From Halieaceae bacterium UBA4452 (lineage in GTDB: Bacteria > Pseudomonadota > Gammaproteobacteria > Pseudomonadales > Halieaceae): 64,000 nt of DNA. The stretch spans positions 104,229-168,228 of the forward strand of contig DGPA01000022.1 in the NCBI GenBank assembly GCA_002389505.1, read 5' to 3'. Below are positions 42,453 to 51,273 of this stretch, one piece after another; the first letter of the stretch is position 1; each line of letters begins with the position of its first letter. Made by a program: the position numbers and the translations under genes. The notes under the pieces were generated by a model. That model saw only the letters and a list, made by a program, of their open reading frames with translations. It did no database searches and had not been told where the DNA came from.

Positions 42453-43360
42453 TAACTAAACAGCTCCGCATTGTTGGCCAGCCAGTAATGACCGCGGCCC
42501 CCTTGGGGAGTGCCAATCATGTCACTTAATGTGGCGACACAACCGAGTAGCGCGGGAATATCAATCCCCGTGTGATAGCCCATAGATTCACAGAGGAGAA
42601 CGACATCTTCAGTAGCCACATTCCCCTTAGCCCCCGGCGCAAATGGACAGCCACCCAGCCCACCAGCCGAGGAATCGAATTGACGAATACCAGCGCTAAG
42701 GGAGGCATAAACATTAGCCATTGCCATCGCCCGGGTGTCATGAAAATGACAACCCAGTCGCTCCGTACCAAACTCAGAAACTAACCGTGTCATCAGCGCT
42801 TCCACTTCGCTGGGGTTGGCTGCGCCAATGGTATCGGCAATCACCAATCGCGCAGGCTCAAAACCCATCAGCTGCTGGACCTGACTGACTACCTGATCGG
42901 GCTTAACCTTGCCCTCATAGGGACATTCAAAGGCGACTGCGAGATAGGCATGAATCGCCACACCATCGGTTTGAGCGCGACTCAGCATGTCCTCTGCCAT
43001 GGCAAATGTCTGGTCCAGCCCCATACGAATATTATTTTGATTCATCTGTTCAGTGGCGGCGATGGCAATGGCGAGGGTCTTAATCCCCGCGCTGATCGCC
43101 AGCTCATAGCCCCTCAGGTTAGGCACCAATGCCGAGTAGTCGATGGCTCGAGAGGGCAGGTCACGCGCCAGCTGGTCAGTGCCCGCCATCTGGGGAACGG
43201 CTTTTGGCGAGACAAAGCTGCCGATTTCCAGCTCAGGAACCCCCGTAGCCGCAAGTTGAGCTATCAGTTCTCGCCGCTGTGCTAGCGTCAAGTGTTTAGG
43301 CTGTGCCTGCAGACCATCCCGTGCGGCAACTTCTTTAATGACAACATCGATTGCTTTCAT
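42452..43360 (-). CDS. Hydroxymethylglutaryl-CoA-lyase-family protein
   Basis: A 302-residue DRE-TIM metallolyase. IKEVAARDGLQAQPKHL contains the metal-binding Arg-Asp, EIGSFVSPKAVPQMAGTD is a family hallmark, LGCHFHDTRAMAMAN holds the metal-binding histidines, and GGLGGCPFAPGAKGNVATED has the catalytic cysteine. Members cleave HMG-CoA or related 3-hydroxy-3-methyl acyl-CoAs to acetyl-CoA and an oxoacid. The start at 43360 is supported by family alignment; the extension to 43447 crosses the operator. Co-transcribed with the nitroreductase. Confidence 0.9.
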   Translation of the reverse strand: MKAIDVVIKEVAARDGLQAQPKHLTLAQRRELIAQLAATGVPELEIGSFVSPKAVPQMAGTDQLARDLPSRAIDYSALVPNLRGYELAISAGIKTLAIAIAATEQMNQNNIRMGLDQTFAMAEDMLSRAQTDGVAIHAYLAVAFECPYEGKVKPDQVVSQVQQLMGFEPARLVIADTIGAANPSEVEALMTRLVSEFGTERLGCHFHDTRAMAMANVYASLSAGIRQFDSSAGGLGGCPFAPGAKGNVATEDVVLLCESMGYHTGIDIPALLGCVATLSDMIGTPQGGRGHYWLANNAELFS

Positions 43361-43408
43361 AATGACCCCATTGATAGCCTGATAGTTCACTGCCTGCAAT
43401 AAAAACAT

Positions 43409-43418
43409 TGTCCGGACA
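43409..43418. promoter_or_regulatory. Predicted GntR operator, site 8 (perfect palindrome)
   Basis: TGTCCGGACA, identical to site 6, in CATTGTCCGGACATTG, 48 bp upstream of the HMG-CoA-lyase-like start. It is 191 bp from the divergent isochorismatase 3 gene, which may or may not share it. It is the last site seen in the window. Confidence 0.7.
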
Positions 43419-43609
43419 TTGATATCAAGGGACAATTTCGCGCCCACTGTATACGAGGGTGCCGAGACGCGATAGTCACGGCTCGTCTATCTCCTTGACT
43501 CGGTGCAGACAGACCTGGCGGTAGCGGTGTTGCTAGCACCCGGGCAGCACTTGCAAAGTAGGCTCGACAGTGTCAGGTTTTATTGTCGTCGCTGCTACGG
43601 AGAGCCTTT

Positions 43610-44215
43610 ATGAGCACACAACGCACCCTAGAACGGTCGGCCCAGGGACTGGGTGAACGACCCGCGCTGATTGTTATCGACGTCGTGAACGGATTCACAG
43701 ACCCCAACTGCCCATTGGGGGCTTCAGTTGATGCGGTAGTAGAAGCAAATCGACAGCTGATGACCGTTTTCCATGAACGGCAACTTCCCGTTGTGCTAAC
43801 AACCGTTGTTTACCACAATGATGAGCAGGCAAGCGTGTTTCGAGCGCGTCTTCCCGCGCTAAATTTACTGACCCCAGATTCGCACTGGGTAGCCATTGAC
43901 CCACGACTGCCCACAACGGCCGACGATATCGTGCTGGAGAAAACTCATGCGAGCGGCTTTCATGGCACTGACTTGCATACCCAACTACACACACTGGGCG
44001 TCGATTCCATCGTTGTTACAGGACTGACCACCAGTGGCTGTGTTCGCGCTACAGCAGTTGACGGACTGCAATTCAATTACCGGGTAGTCGTCCCTGAAGA
44101 GGCCTGTGGCGATCGTAACAGCGATGCACATCAGGCTAATCTCTATGACCTTAACGCCAAATATGCCGATGTCATGACCCTTGAGAACACGTTGGCGTTG
44201 CTCGCTGGTCAATAG
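43610..44215 (+). CDS. Isochorismatase-family amidohydrolase 3
   Basis: A 201-residue cysteine hydrolase closest in form to isochorismatase 1. It shows RPALIVIDVVNGF (Asp), VLEKTHASGF (Lys) and TGLTTSGCVRATAVD (Cys), with EEACGDRNSDAHQANLYDL. GGAG lies at good spacing before the ATG at 43610. It sits at the right edge of the catabolic region. Three members of one family in a single regulon suggest either several amide intermediates or a mixture of related substrates. Confidence 0.87.
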   Translation: MSTQRTLERSAQGLGERPALIVIDVVNGFTDPNCPLGASVDAVVEANRQLMTVFHERQLPVVLTTVVYHNDEQASVFRARLPALNLLTPDSHWVAIDPRLPTTADDIVLEKTHASGFHGTDLHTQLHTLGVDSIVVTGLTTSGCVRATAVDGLQFNYRVVVPEEACGDRNSDAHQANLYDLNAKYADVMTLENTLALLAGQ

Positions 44216-44242
44216 CATCACGACCTGCGGCATGTGCGCCGT

Positions 44243-44650
44243 TCAATCGTTTTTTTGGGCGTCTTCGGCTAGTTGAATCTGCGCCCCGCAGAGCGATTCT
44301 GGCGCAACATCAATCACTGACCAACCCTCGAGTCCGCGCCTAGGCTCCCCCCTCAATGCACCACCGGCTTGGGTAATATGCTCGCCGGCGCTGTCAAGAT
44401 CATCGACGTCAAAGGACAGTAAGAACAAGCCCTCCCCCTGTTCATCGAGGACCCGCTGGGGTTCCCCAGGACCCGTGGGTTGGACAAGCACTATCCAACT
44501 GTCGCCTGTGCGAAAGCGTGCGGTTCGAACCGCACGGCCCTCCAAGGAATCAATAATAAAGTCATCCACCCCCAACATCCGTCGGTACCGCTCCATGGCA
44601 TCGTCAAGATCGCGAACCAACAAATTAATATGATGAATGCCTCGTATCAT
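44243..44650 (-). CDS. VOC-superfamily (glyoxalase-fold) protein
   Basis: A 135-residue protein with two beta-alpha-beta-beta-beta modules: IRGIHHINLLVRDLDDAMERYRRMLGV and LFLLSFDVDDLDSAGEHITQAGG. The pattern is like methylmalonyl-CoA epimerase and glyoxalase I; His at IHHINL and Glu near QIQLAE could bind metal. Its ATG overlaps the stop of the exported amidohydrolase gene by four bases. Function unknown within the superfamily. An internal 20-bp perfect palindrome lies at 44517-44536. Confidence 0.82.
   Translation of the reverse strand: MIRGIHHINLLVRDLDDAMERYRRMLGVDDFIIDSLEGRAVRTARFRTGDSWIVLVQPTGPGEPQRVLDEQGEGLFLLSFDVDDLDSAGEHITQAGGALRGEPRRGLEGWSVIDVAPESLCGAQIQLAEDAQKND
44517..44536. repeat. 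20-bp perfect palindrome inside the VOC gene
   Basis: CGTGCGGTTCGAACCGCACG is its own reverse complement. It lies in coding sequence (codons for the GRAVRTARF region). Symmetry stops exactly at 20 bp. Confidence 0.6.
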
Positions 44651-46380
44651 GGTGTCAGCGACGGGCGTCTGGATCGCTGAAACACTTGCCGACCACTCGA
44701 AAAGGTGCGATCGACGCGTATGTCGTGGAGGGCATGCGGGGGTGAGAGGTAGGGATCACGCTCTAAAATCACCATATCGGCGAATTTACCCACCTCTAGG
44801 GTACCGACTTGGTCTTCTAAACCGAGCTGCCAGGCCGCATCAACCGTATGTGCTCGAATAGCCTGATCGATACTCAAGCGTTCGCTGATCCTCGACTGAA
44901 CGGGATAATCAGGATCCCCTGCTCGCTGTCGAGTCACCGCCATCTCAATATTGAACAGTGGATTTAACGCATCCACACCAATCCATGTCACTGGATAATC
45001 GCTGCCCAACGTTACCCTAGCGCCGTGACGGCGGATAGACGCGAGGGGATACAATCGCTCGAATCGCCGAGGCCCGAGAAACTCTAGCGCAATGTCGTCA
45101 TATTCAAACCACGTGGGGGTCGTCTGAGCCACCACATCGAGGGCCGCAAAGCGAGGCACATCCCCGGGGCTGACCACTTCAATATGGCAAATGGTAAAAC
45201 GCGATTGGGTGGCAGGGTGCGCGAGCCGCGCCGCCTCTACGGCATTTAATGCGGTATTCACCGCACCGTCACCAATTGCATGAAGGTGCAGATGCCTATG
45301 TTCCCCGGCTGCGGTTATCACGGTGTTAATGACATCAACATCGGGCAACAGCGGATTCGCGACGTGGCCCTCTGGTTTTACATAAGGCGCAAGGGTAACC
45401 GCGGTTTTAGCTTCTACCGTGCCATCAAGAGACAGTTTCAGCGTGTTTACATCAAAGAAGGGATGCTCGAATGCGTGATCGAGTTGGTCTAATCGCGCCA
45501 GTGCGGTCCCTAACTCGCTCGGCTGATTAACATACAGGGACGCCACTATTCGCAGAGGTAAGGCCCCTTGCTCAGCGAGCTCAAGCGCCAACTGACGACC
45601 TAAAGAGCCAGTTTCAATCATGCCTGCGTCAAAGGCAGCGGTTAATCCGACCGCAGACATGTCCCGGAGAAGGCCTGGCATTGCCTTGCGCAGTGCCGGC
45701 ATCGAGACCACGTTTAAGGCCTTCATCACCGGCGCTATCGCGGCGCCCTCAACCAGCCATCCCGTGGGCTGACCGGTATCATCGCGCTGGAAAAAATGCG
45801 CTCCGGGCACCGGGTCAGGGCTTTGCGCGGAGATGCCCGCCATGTTCAGGGCCATCGAGTTTGCCCAGGCGGTGTGACCACCTTCATCAATAATCAAGGC
45901 TGGGCGATCCGACACTATGTCATCTAGCTCCTGCGCGCTCGGACCATCGAGACCAAACGCCCGGGCCAAAAAACCCGAGCCCAATACAGGATTCTGCTGT
46001 GGATTATCGGCCACATGCTGCGTGAGCGCCTCGATAAGCTGTTCGGCGCTTTGAGAGGGCGAAAGCATGGCGCCGTCCACCAACGGCAAGGTATCCATAA
46101 TGTGAATATGCGTATCGATAAATCCAGGAAATACCGACCGACCTTTGAGGTCTATCACTTGCGTGGCACTCCCCCGATAACGCAGTGCCGACTGATCATC
46201 ACCGACAAAAGCAATAACGTCGCCCTCAATCACCAGCGCCGATTCCACCTGGGCGCTGGCATTTAAGGTATAGACCTGGCCGTTATGCAGTATCCAATCG
46301 GCCTCCGCAACGGCTTCGCTGTCCGCAAAGAACAACGCGAGGGCGAGAAAACAGAATGCCCAGCGCCTAACTATGTGCAT
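44647..46380 (-). CDS. Exported amidohydrolase, YtcJ/Amidohydro_3 type
   Basis: A 577-residue metal-dependent amidohydrolase with a signal peptide (ends near SEAVAEA). The N-terminal beta-sandwich ILHNGQVYTLNASAQVESALVIEGD leads to the metal-site FPGFIDTHIHIMDT. Later histidines occur in HLHLHAIGDGAVN and ICHIEVVSP, and the aspartate is in GSDYPVTW. The start at 46380 has GGAGAGG 9 bp upstream; an in-frame TTG start at 46398 is less likely. This subfamily hydrolyses N-acyl or N-substituted amino compounds, often of unknown identity. It is coupled to the VOC gene. Confidence 0.87.
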   Translation of the reverse strand: MHIVRRWAFCFLALALFFADSEAVAEADWILHNGQVYTLNASAQVESALVIEGDVIAFVGDDQSALRYRGSATQVIDLKGRSVFPGFIDTHIHIMDTLPLVDGAMLSPSQSAEQLIEALTQHVADNPQQNPVLGSGFLARAFGLDGPSAQELDDIVSDRPALIIDEGGHTAWANSMALNMAGISAQSPDPVPGAHFFQRDDTGQPTGWLVEGAAIAPVMKALNVVSMPALRKAMPGLLRDMSAVGLTAAFDAGMIETGSLGRQLALELAEQGALPLRIVASLYVNQPSELGTALARLDQLDHAFEHPFFDVNTLKLSLDGTVEAKTAVTLAPYVKPEGHVANPLLPDVDVINTVITAAGEHRHLHLHAIGDGAVNTALNAVEAARLAHPATQSRFTICHIEVVSPGDVPRFAALDVVAQTTPTWFEYDDIALEFLGPRRFERLYPLASIRRHGARVTLGSDYPVTWIGVDALNPLFNIEMAVTRQRAGDPDYPVQSRISERLSIDQAIRAHTVDAAWQLGLEDQVGTLEVGKFADMVILERDPYLSPPHALHDIRVDRTFSSGRQVFQRSRRPSLTP

Positions 46381-46425
46381 ATAAAGCACCCTCTCCAATC
46401 ATCCAAGTCGTTGCATTAACATCGA

Positions 46426-46707
46426 CTACTCTCTCGACGCGGCAAACGCCGCTTTTTGTTCGGCAGTTACCTCCGTCTGATACTGGGCTTTCCAGTCGGC
46501 GTAAGGCATACCATAAATGGTTTCCCGCGCACTGTCTAAATCGAGGGTCTGTCCATGATTCTCAGCCTCGGCGAGGTACCACTTCGCTAAACAATTGCGG
46601 CAAAAGCCTGCCAAGTTCATAAGATCAATATTCTGAACGTCTTTCCGCGCATCGAGATGGGCTAGTAGACGCCTAAATGCCGCTGCTTCAATCGCTTCAT
46701 TACTCAT
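46426..46707 (-). CDS. DUF1244-domain protein
   Basis: A 93-residue protein matching DUF1244 as I recall it: FRRLLAHLDARKDVQNIDLMNLAGFCRNCLAKWY and YGMPYADWKAQYQ. The paired cysteines in FCRNCL suggest metal or redox binding. Its function is not known. The ATG overlaps the stop of the NUDIX gene by four bases, so it ends the dnaE transcription unit. Confidence 0.85.
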   Translation of the reverse strand: MSNEAIEAAAFRRLLAHLDARKDVQNIDLMNLAGFCRNCLAKWYLAEAENHGQTLDLDSARETIYGMPYADWKAQYQTEVTAEQKAAFAASRE

Positions 46708-47201
46708 GGTATGTCCTCAAGGGGGTTAGGGATTTCGTTTTTTTGCAACAACTGGGCCATCAGCGCGGTTTGATCGGAAAAGCGCCAAGGGAGCAGCGGG
46801 AACTGACTGGGACTGTAAAAACCTGCATCCATGATCTCAAGCGGTCTGTGAACACGCACTGTGGGCGACTCACTCAGTGGCACACACCAGTACAGCTTAA
46901 AGCCATTGGCAAATTCACGCGCAAGCTCTGTCGCTCTCACCTCAATCCCGGTTTCCTCCCACGTTTCACGTTCCGCACCGCACTGAGCTGACTCACCGTC
47001 TTGCACGCTGCCACCCGGCTGGCTGTATTTACCCTTCAGGCCTCGAGTGAGTAGCAGTCGGCCGTCAAGCACCACCATGCAACCTGCGCTCACGGCACTA
47101 TCGCTGACGCCATCAAAATGGCAATTTGGCGCCTTATTACAGGCTGGGATGAGGGCGACCATCATGATGAGCAGAACACCGCGCACGCGCCAGTCACTCA
47201 T
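46704..47201 (-). CDS. NUDIX hydrolase with lipoprotein-like N-terminus
   Basis: A 165-residue protein with a complete Nudix box, GGSVQDGESAQCGAERETWEETGI (G-x5-E-x7-REUxEExGU, spread over about residues 64-86). The N-terminus is not usual for cytoplasmic NUDIX enzymes: a hydrophobic stretch VLLIMMVALIPAC ends in an IPAC lipobox-like sequence, followed by a Cys-containing linker. It may be a periplasmic-facing lipoprotein. The start overlaps the 3' end of dnaE by 8 bp. Substrate unknown. Confidence 0.85.
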   Translation of the reverse strand: MSDWRVRGVLLIMMVALIPACNKAPNCHFDGVSDSAVSAGCMVVLDGRLLLTRGLKGKYSQPGGSVQDGESAQCGAERETWEETGIEVRATELAREFANGFKLYWCVPLSESPTVRVHRPLEIMDAGFYSPSQFPLLPWRFSDQTALMAQLLQKNEIPNPLEDIP

Positions 47202-50200
47202 AGATTAACTCGATTGCCTCTGAACCCACCGCACCCCGGAGCAGTTCTAACAGCGCATCACTGGGCTGGACTTGCCAGGTCTCGCCCAACCGTACGTGGG
47301 CCTGACCTAGTGACTGATGATAAGCCAAGGTCACCGGGCATTGGCCGCCGGCACCTTGACGAAGCGCATTGGAAAGCGTCTGCTGGCTGCCAGCATCTAG
47401 CTTTTCGGCGTGAACGTGCAGTCGCAGTTCTCGCACTCGCGTTTGACGTGCCTCTTCTAACGAGCGGATCTCTCGAGCACGAATAGTCAGCCCACCTGAA
47501 AAATCGTCTTGCTGGATTCGGCCCTCTATCAATACGATGTTGCCTTTCACCAATAGCTCGCGGTTATTGCTGTAGATTTCCGCATACACCGTGGCTTCCA
47601 TCTGTGCCGATTTGTCATCAAGACGGATAACCGCCATAACACCCCGCTGGGTTTTTATGGTTCTCACATCAACAATCAACCCCGCTACGGTGGTGTTGTT
47701 TCCCGATTGAAGTTCACGCAGACGACGGGGGACAAACTTGCGCAATTCCTGCTCGTATTCATCAATGGGATGAGCGCTCAAAAAGCTACCAATGCTGTCT
47801 ACCTCGCCAGCTAATAACTCCCGAAGCGTCCAAGGACGCACGTTTCTATGCTCAGCGAAAGGATCCCCGGTGCCAGCGGCGAGAGACACTTCACCGAACA
47901 AATCAGTCATCCCCGCGGCATGATTAGCGGCTGATTGCTCAGCGGCTTTCAACGCATCATCTAGCGCCGCCATTTGTACCCAACGTTCAGCACCGGAATA
48001 ATCCAGCGCGCCACTTTTAATCAGCGCTTCAATCGCTCTACGATTGACTTTTCTAGGGTCAGTCCGCGAGCACACGTCAAATAAATCGACAAAGGGGCCG
48101 CTGCGACGAGCGGTCAGTAAATTGCCTATGGGCCCCTCACCCAATCCTTTAATCGCCCCTAGCCCGTAAATAAGATTGCCAGCCTCATCCACGCTGAACA
48201 TATAGTCGCCTTCATTGAGGGCGGGCGGGCGCAACGTTAGCCCCATAGCGCTACACTCATCGCGAAGGGTTAATAATTTGTCGGTGTTGTCTAACTCAGA
48301 GCTCATTACCGCCGCCATAAACTGGGCCGGATAATGGGTTTTTAGCCATGCTGTCTGATAAGAAATCAAGGCATAAGCCGCCGAATGAGATTTGTTAAAT
48401 CCATAACCGGCAAACTTTTCTACTAAATCAAAAATCTTCGTTGCCAGATTGGGATCGATACCCTTACTCGCAGCACCCTCCGCAAATACAGAGCGCTGCT
48501 TGGCCATCTCCTCGGGCTTCTTTTTACCCATGGCACGGCGTAATATATCGGCCCCACCCAAGGTGTAACCCGCCAACTCTTGGGCGATTTGCATGACCTG
48601 TTCTTGATAGAGAATGATGCCGTAAGTTGGCTCAAGAATCGGCTTCAATGACGCATGCTGATAGTTTTTGTCAGGATAAGACACGCTTTCTCGACCGTGT
48701 TTTCGATCGATAAAGTTATCGACCATACCGGACTGCAACGGCCCGGGTCTGAACAGGGCAACCAGCGCAATAATGTCTTCAAAGCTGTCCGGCAATAGTC
48801 GCTTGATGAGCTCTTTCATTCCCCTCGATTCAAGCTGGAATATGGCTGTCGTCTCAGCTGACTTAAGCAGTCGAAACACCGCCGGGTCGTCTAGCGCAAT
48901 AGTCGTGATATCAAGGCTGCCGTCACCCTGTTTAGCTCGAGCAGCATTAATCATCTCCATGGCCCAATCGATAATGGTGAGCGTGCGCAACCCTAAAAAG
49001 TCGAACTTGACTAGTCCGGCTTCCTCAACGTCATTTTTATCGTACTGAGTAACGAGTCCGCCACCCTCTTCATCACAATACAAGGGTGAAAAATCGACAA
49101 GCCGCGATGGCGCTATAACAACACCCCCTGCATGTTTACCCACATTGCGGGTGACGCCTTCAAGTTGCACCGCCATATCCCAAATTTCTTGGGCGGCACT
49201 GTCGTCCGCCAGCAACTGTCTTAGCGCTTCCTCTTGATCAATGGCTTTTGCCAGCGTCATGCCAACTTCAAAAGGAATGAGCTTCGACAGCTTATCTGCC
49301 AGCCCATAGGGCTTATCTTGTACACGCGCAACGTCGCGAACGACCGCCTTGGCCGCCATGGTGCCGAAGGTAATAATCTGACACACCGCGTCGCGCCCGT
49401 AGAGATCAGCCACGTAATCAATAACTTCATCGCGACGTTCCATGCAAAAGTCAACGTCAAAATCGGGCATAGATACCCGCTGAGGATTTAAGAAACGCTC
49501 AAAGAGTAAGTCGTACTCAAGGGGATCAAGGTCAGTAATTTGCAACGCATAGGCGACAAGCGAACCTGCACCTGACCCCCGGCCCGGACCGACGGCAATC
49601 GCCTGATTTTTAGCCCAGCGAATAAAATCCATTACCACGAGGAAATAGCCGGGAAAGCCCATATCATTGATTGTTTTCAACTCAAAATCGAGCCGCTCAC
49701 GGTAGCGTTGCTCGTTCGCTGCCGGACATTTGTCTAATCGAGCCGTTAATCCCTCATGGGCCAGTTGAGCCAGAAATGCCTCGATAGTTTGCTCTTTAGG
49801 GACAGGGTAATTTGGCAAAAAGGGCTCGCCCAGACGAATATTGACCGAGCAACGGCGGGCAATAGCAACGGTATTGTCTATCGCTTCTGGAATATCGCTA
49901 AATAACTCAGCCATTTCATCAGGGGATCGCAGATACTGCTGCTCGGAATAGGAGCGCTTTCGACGGGGATCATCTAAAATCCGCCCATCGCCAATACATA
50001 CTCTCGCCTCATGGGCTTCAAATTCATCGGACTGCAAAAACCGCACATCGTTAGTGGCCACCACCGGGCACTGAGCAGCGCCAGCCAGCTCTATTGCCGC
50101 ATGAATATAGTCCTCTTCGCCCTCACGGCCAGTGCGCTGCAATTCTAGATAAAATCGATCAGCAAAGGTGCTCATCATTGAATCAATCGTCTGTCTGGCC

Positions 50201-50643
50201 TCCTCTTGATGCCCACATAACAGAAGCTGGCCGATAGCGCCGGTGCGCCCCCCGGAAAGACAGATCAGCCCGTCCGAATACTGATCTAGCCACGTACGCT
50301 GTACTCGCGCTTGACCGTGGTACTGCCCATGCTGCCAGGCACGGGAAATCAATAAAGTGAGATTGTTATACCCGGTGTCATCGAGTGCCAACAGCGTCAG
50401 GGGGCTAGGACGCTCCTTATCATGCGGATCTTCCATCCAAAAATCAGCGCCAACAATGAGCTTAATACCTGCACTTTGTGCCGCTTTATAGGCTTTGATT
50501 AACGCGTAGAAATTACTGACATCGGTTAACGCCACAGCGGGCATAGCCAACTCAGCCACGGCTGACATCAACTGGGGAATGCGCACCAGTCCGTCGACGA
50601 GCGAAAATTCACTGTGGACTTTGAGATGGATAAATTGCGTCAT
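47194..50643 (-). CDS. dnaE: DNA polymerase III alpha subunit
   Basis: The 1149-residue replicative polymerase, close to the usual DnaE1 length. The N-terminal PHP domain starts FIHLKVHSEFSLVDGLVRI. The palm has GPGRGSGAGSLVAYAL and the catalytic-aspartate segment MPDFDVDFCMERR. Further on are the finger region KMG-type helix DILRRAMGKKKPEEM, the helix-hairpin-helix region and the OB fold (VAGLIVDVRTIKTQRG). It is 9 bp downstream of rnhB and overlaps the NUDIX gene. No accA follows, unlike in Enterobacteria. Confidence 0.97.
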   Translation of the reverse strand: MTQFIHLKVHSEFSLVDGLVRIPQLMSAVAELAMPAVALTDVSNFYALIKAYKAAQSAGIKLIVGADFWMEDPHDKERPSPLTLLALDDTGYNNLTLLISRAWQHGQYHGQARVQRTWLDQYSDGLICLSGGRTGAIGQLLLCGHQEEARQTIDSMMSTFADRFYLELQRTGREGEEDYIHAAIELAGAAQCPVVATNDVRFLQSDEFEAHEARVCIGDGRILDDPRRKRSYSEQQYLRSPDEMAELFSDIPEAIDNTVAIARRCSVNIRLGEPFLPNYPVPKEQTIEAFLAQLAHEGLTARLDKCPAANEQRYRERLDFELKTINDMGFPGYFLVVMDFIRWAKNQAIAVGPGRGSGAGSLVAYALQITDLDPLEYDLLFERFLNPQRVSMPDFDVDFCMERRDEVIDYVADLYGRDAVCQIITFGTMAAKAVVRDVARVQDKPYGLADKLSKLIPFEVGMTLAKAIDQEEALRQLLADDSAAQEIWDMAVQLEGVTRNVGKHAGGVVIAPSRLVDFSPLYCDEEGGGLVTQYDKNDVEEAGLVKFDFLGLRTLTIIDWAMEMINAARAKQGDGSLDITTIALDDPAVFRLLKSAETTAIFQLESRGMKELIKRLLPDSFEDIIALVALFRPGPLQSGMVDNFIDRKHGRESVSYPDKNYQHASLKPILEPTYGIILYQEQVMQIAQELAGYTLGGADILRRAMGKKKPEEMAKQRSVFAEGAASKGIDPNLATKIFDLVEKFAGYGFNKSHSAAYALISYQTAWLKTHYPAQFMAAVMSSELDNTDKLLTLRDECSAMGLTLRPPALNEGDYMFSVDEAGNLIYGLGAIKGLGEGPIGNLLTARRSGPFVDLFDVCSRTDPRKVNRRAIEALIKSGALDYSGAERWVQMAALDDALKAAEQSAANHAAGMTDLFGEVSLAAGTGDPFAEHRNVRPWTLRELLAGEVDSIGSFLSAHPIDEYEQELRKFVPRRLRELQSGNNTTVAGLIVDVRTIKTQRGVMAVIRLDDKSAQMEATVYAEIYSNNRELLVKGNIVLIEGRIQQDDFSGGLTIRAREIRSLEEARQTRVRELRLHVHAEKLDAGSQQTLSNALRQGAGGQCPVTLAYHQSLGQAHVRLGETWQVQPSDALLELLRGAVGSEAIELIYE

Positions 50644-50652
50644 AGTGTCACG

Positions 50653-51273
50653 CTAGCCGAGTCCATGGTGGTTCTCAAGACGTTTATTCTCTATCGCCCG
50701 TTTGACGGGGGCAAAGGTTTTTCGATGGCTCGATGTTACCCCCAACCGTTGGATCGCTTGTAAATGCTCGCGAGTAGGGTAGCCCTTGTGTTTAGCGAAT
50801 CCGTAGCCCGGATACTCTCTATCAAGCACCACCAATTCAGCGTCTCGCTGGACTTTCGCGACTATTGACGCTGCCCCAATGGCAGGCTCTAGGGCGTCGC
50901 CGCCCACGATAGCGCGAGCATCATAGGTCCATTTCGGTAATCGGTTGCCGTCCACCAGGACAAAATCAGGCTGTAGTTGCAGCGCAGCCACCGCGCGATG
51001 CATCGCTAAAAGAGAGGCTTGTAAAATATTGATCTCATCGATCTCTTGAGCACTGGCGCGACCGATTGCCCAGCAGCGGGCTTGCACTTTGATGTCTTCA
51101 GCCAGCTGCTGACGTCGCTGTTCAGAGAGCTTTTTAGAGTCAGTAATGCCGACCGGCACCCGCGCGCCTAAAATCACCGCGGCGGCGACGACGTCGCCAG
51201 CTAATGGTCCACGGCCCACTTCGTCGACGCCAGCGATTAAACGTTTAGCGGTTTCCACAGATGCGCCACTCAT
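50653..51273 (-). CDS. rnhB: Ribonuclease HII
   Basis: A 206-residue RNase HII that removes misincorporated ribonucleotides and RNA in RNA-DNA hybrids. The catalytic Asp-Glu pair is in [14 protein letters not shown], the third Asp in [10 protein letters not shown] and the fourth in KVQRDAELV. It overlaps the 3' end of lpxB by four bases and precedes dnaE, the standard gammaproteobacterial order. Confidence 0.95.
   Translation of the reverse strand: MSGASVETAKRLIAGVDEVGRGPLAGDVVAAAVILGARVPVGITDSKKLSEQRRQQLAEDIKVQARCWAIGRASAQEIDEINILQASLLAMHRAVAALQLQPDFVLVDGNRLPKWTYDARAIVGGDALEPAIGAASIVAKVQRDAELVVLDREYPGYGFAKHKGYPTREHLQAIQRLGVTSSHRKTFAPVKRAIENKRLENHHGLG

Noticed and set aside
49719..49728. CTGCCGGACA inside dnaE as a further GntR site
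   Set aside because: Only the right half matches the palindrome, and it lies within a conserved coding region.
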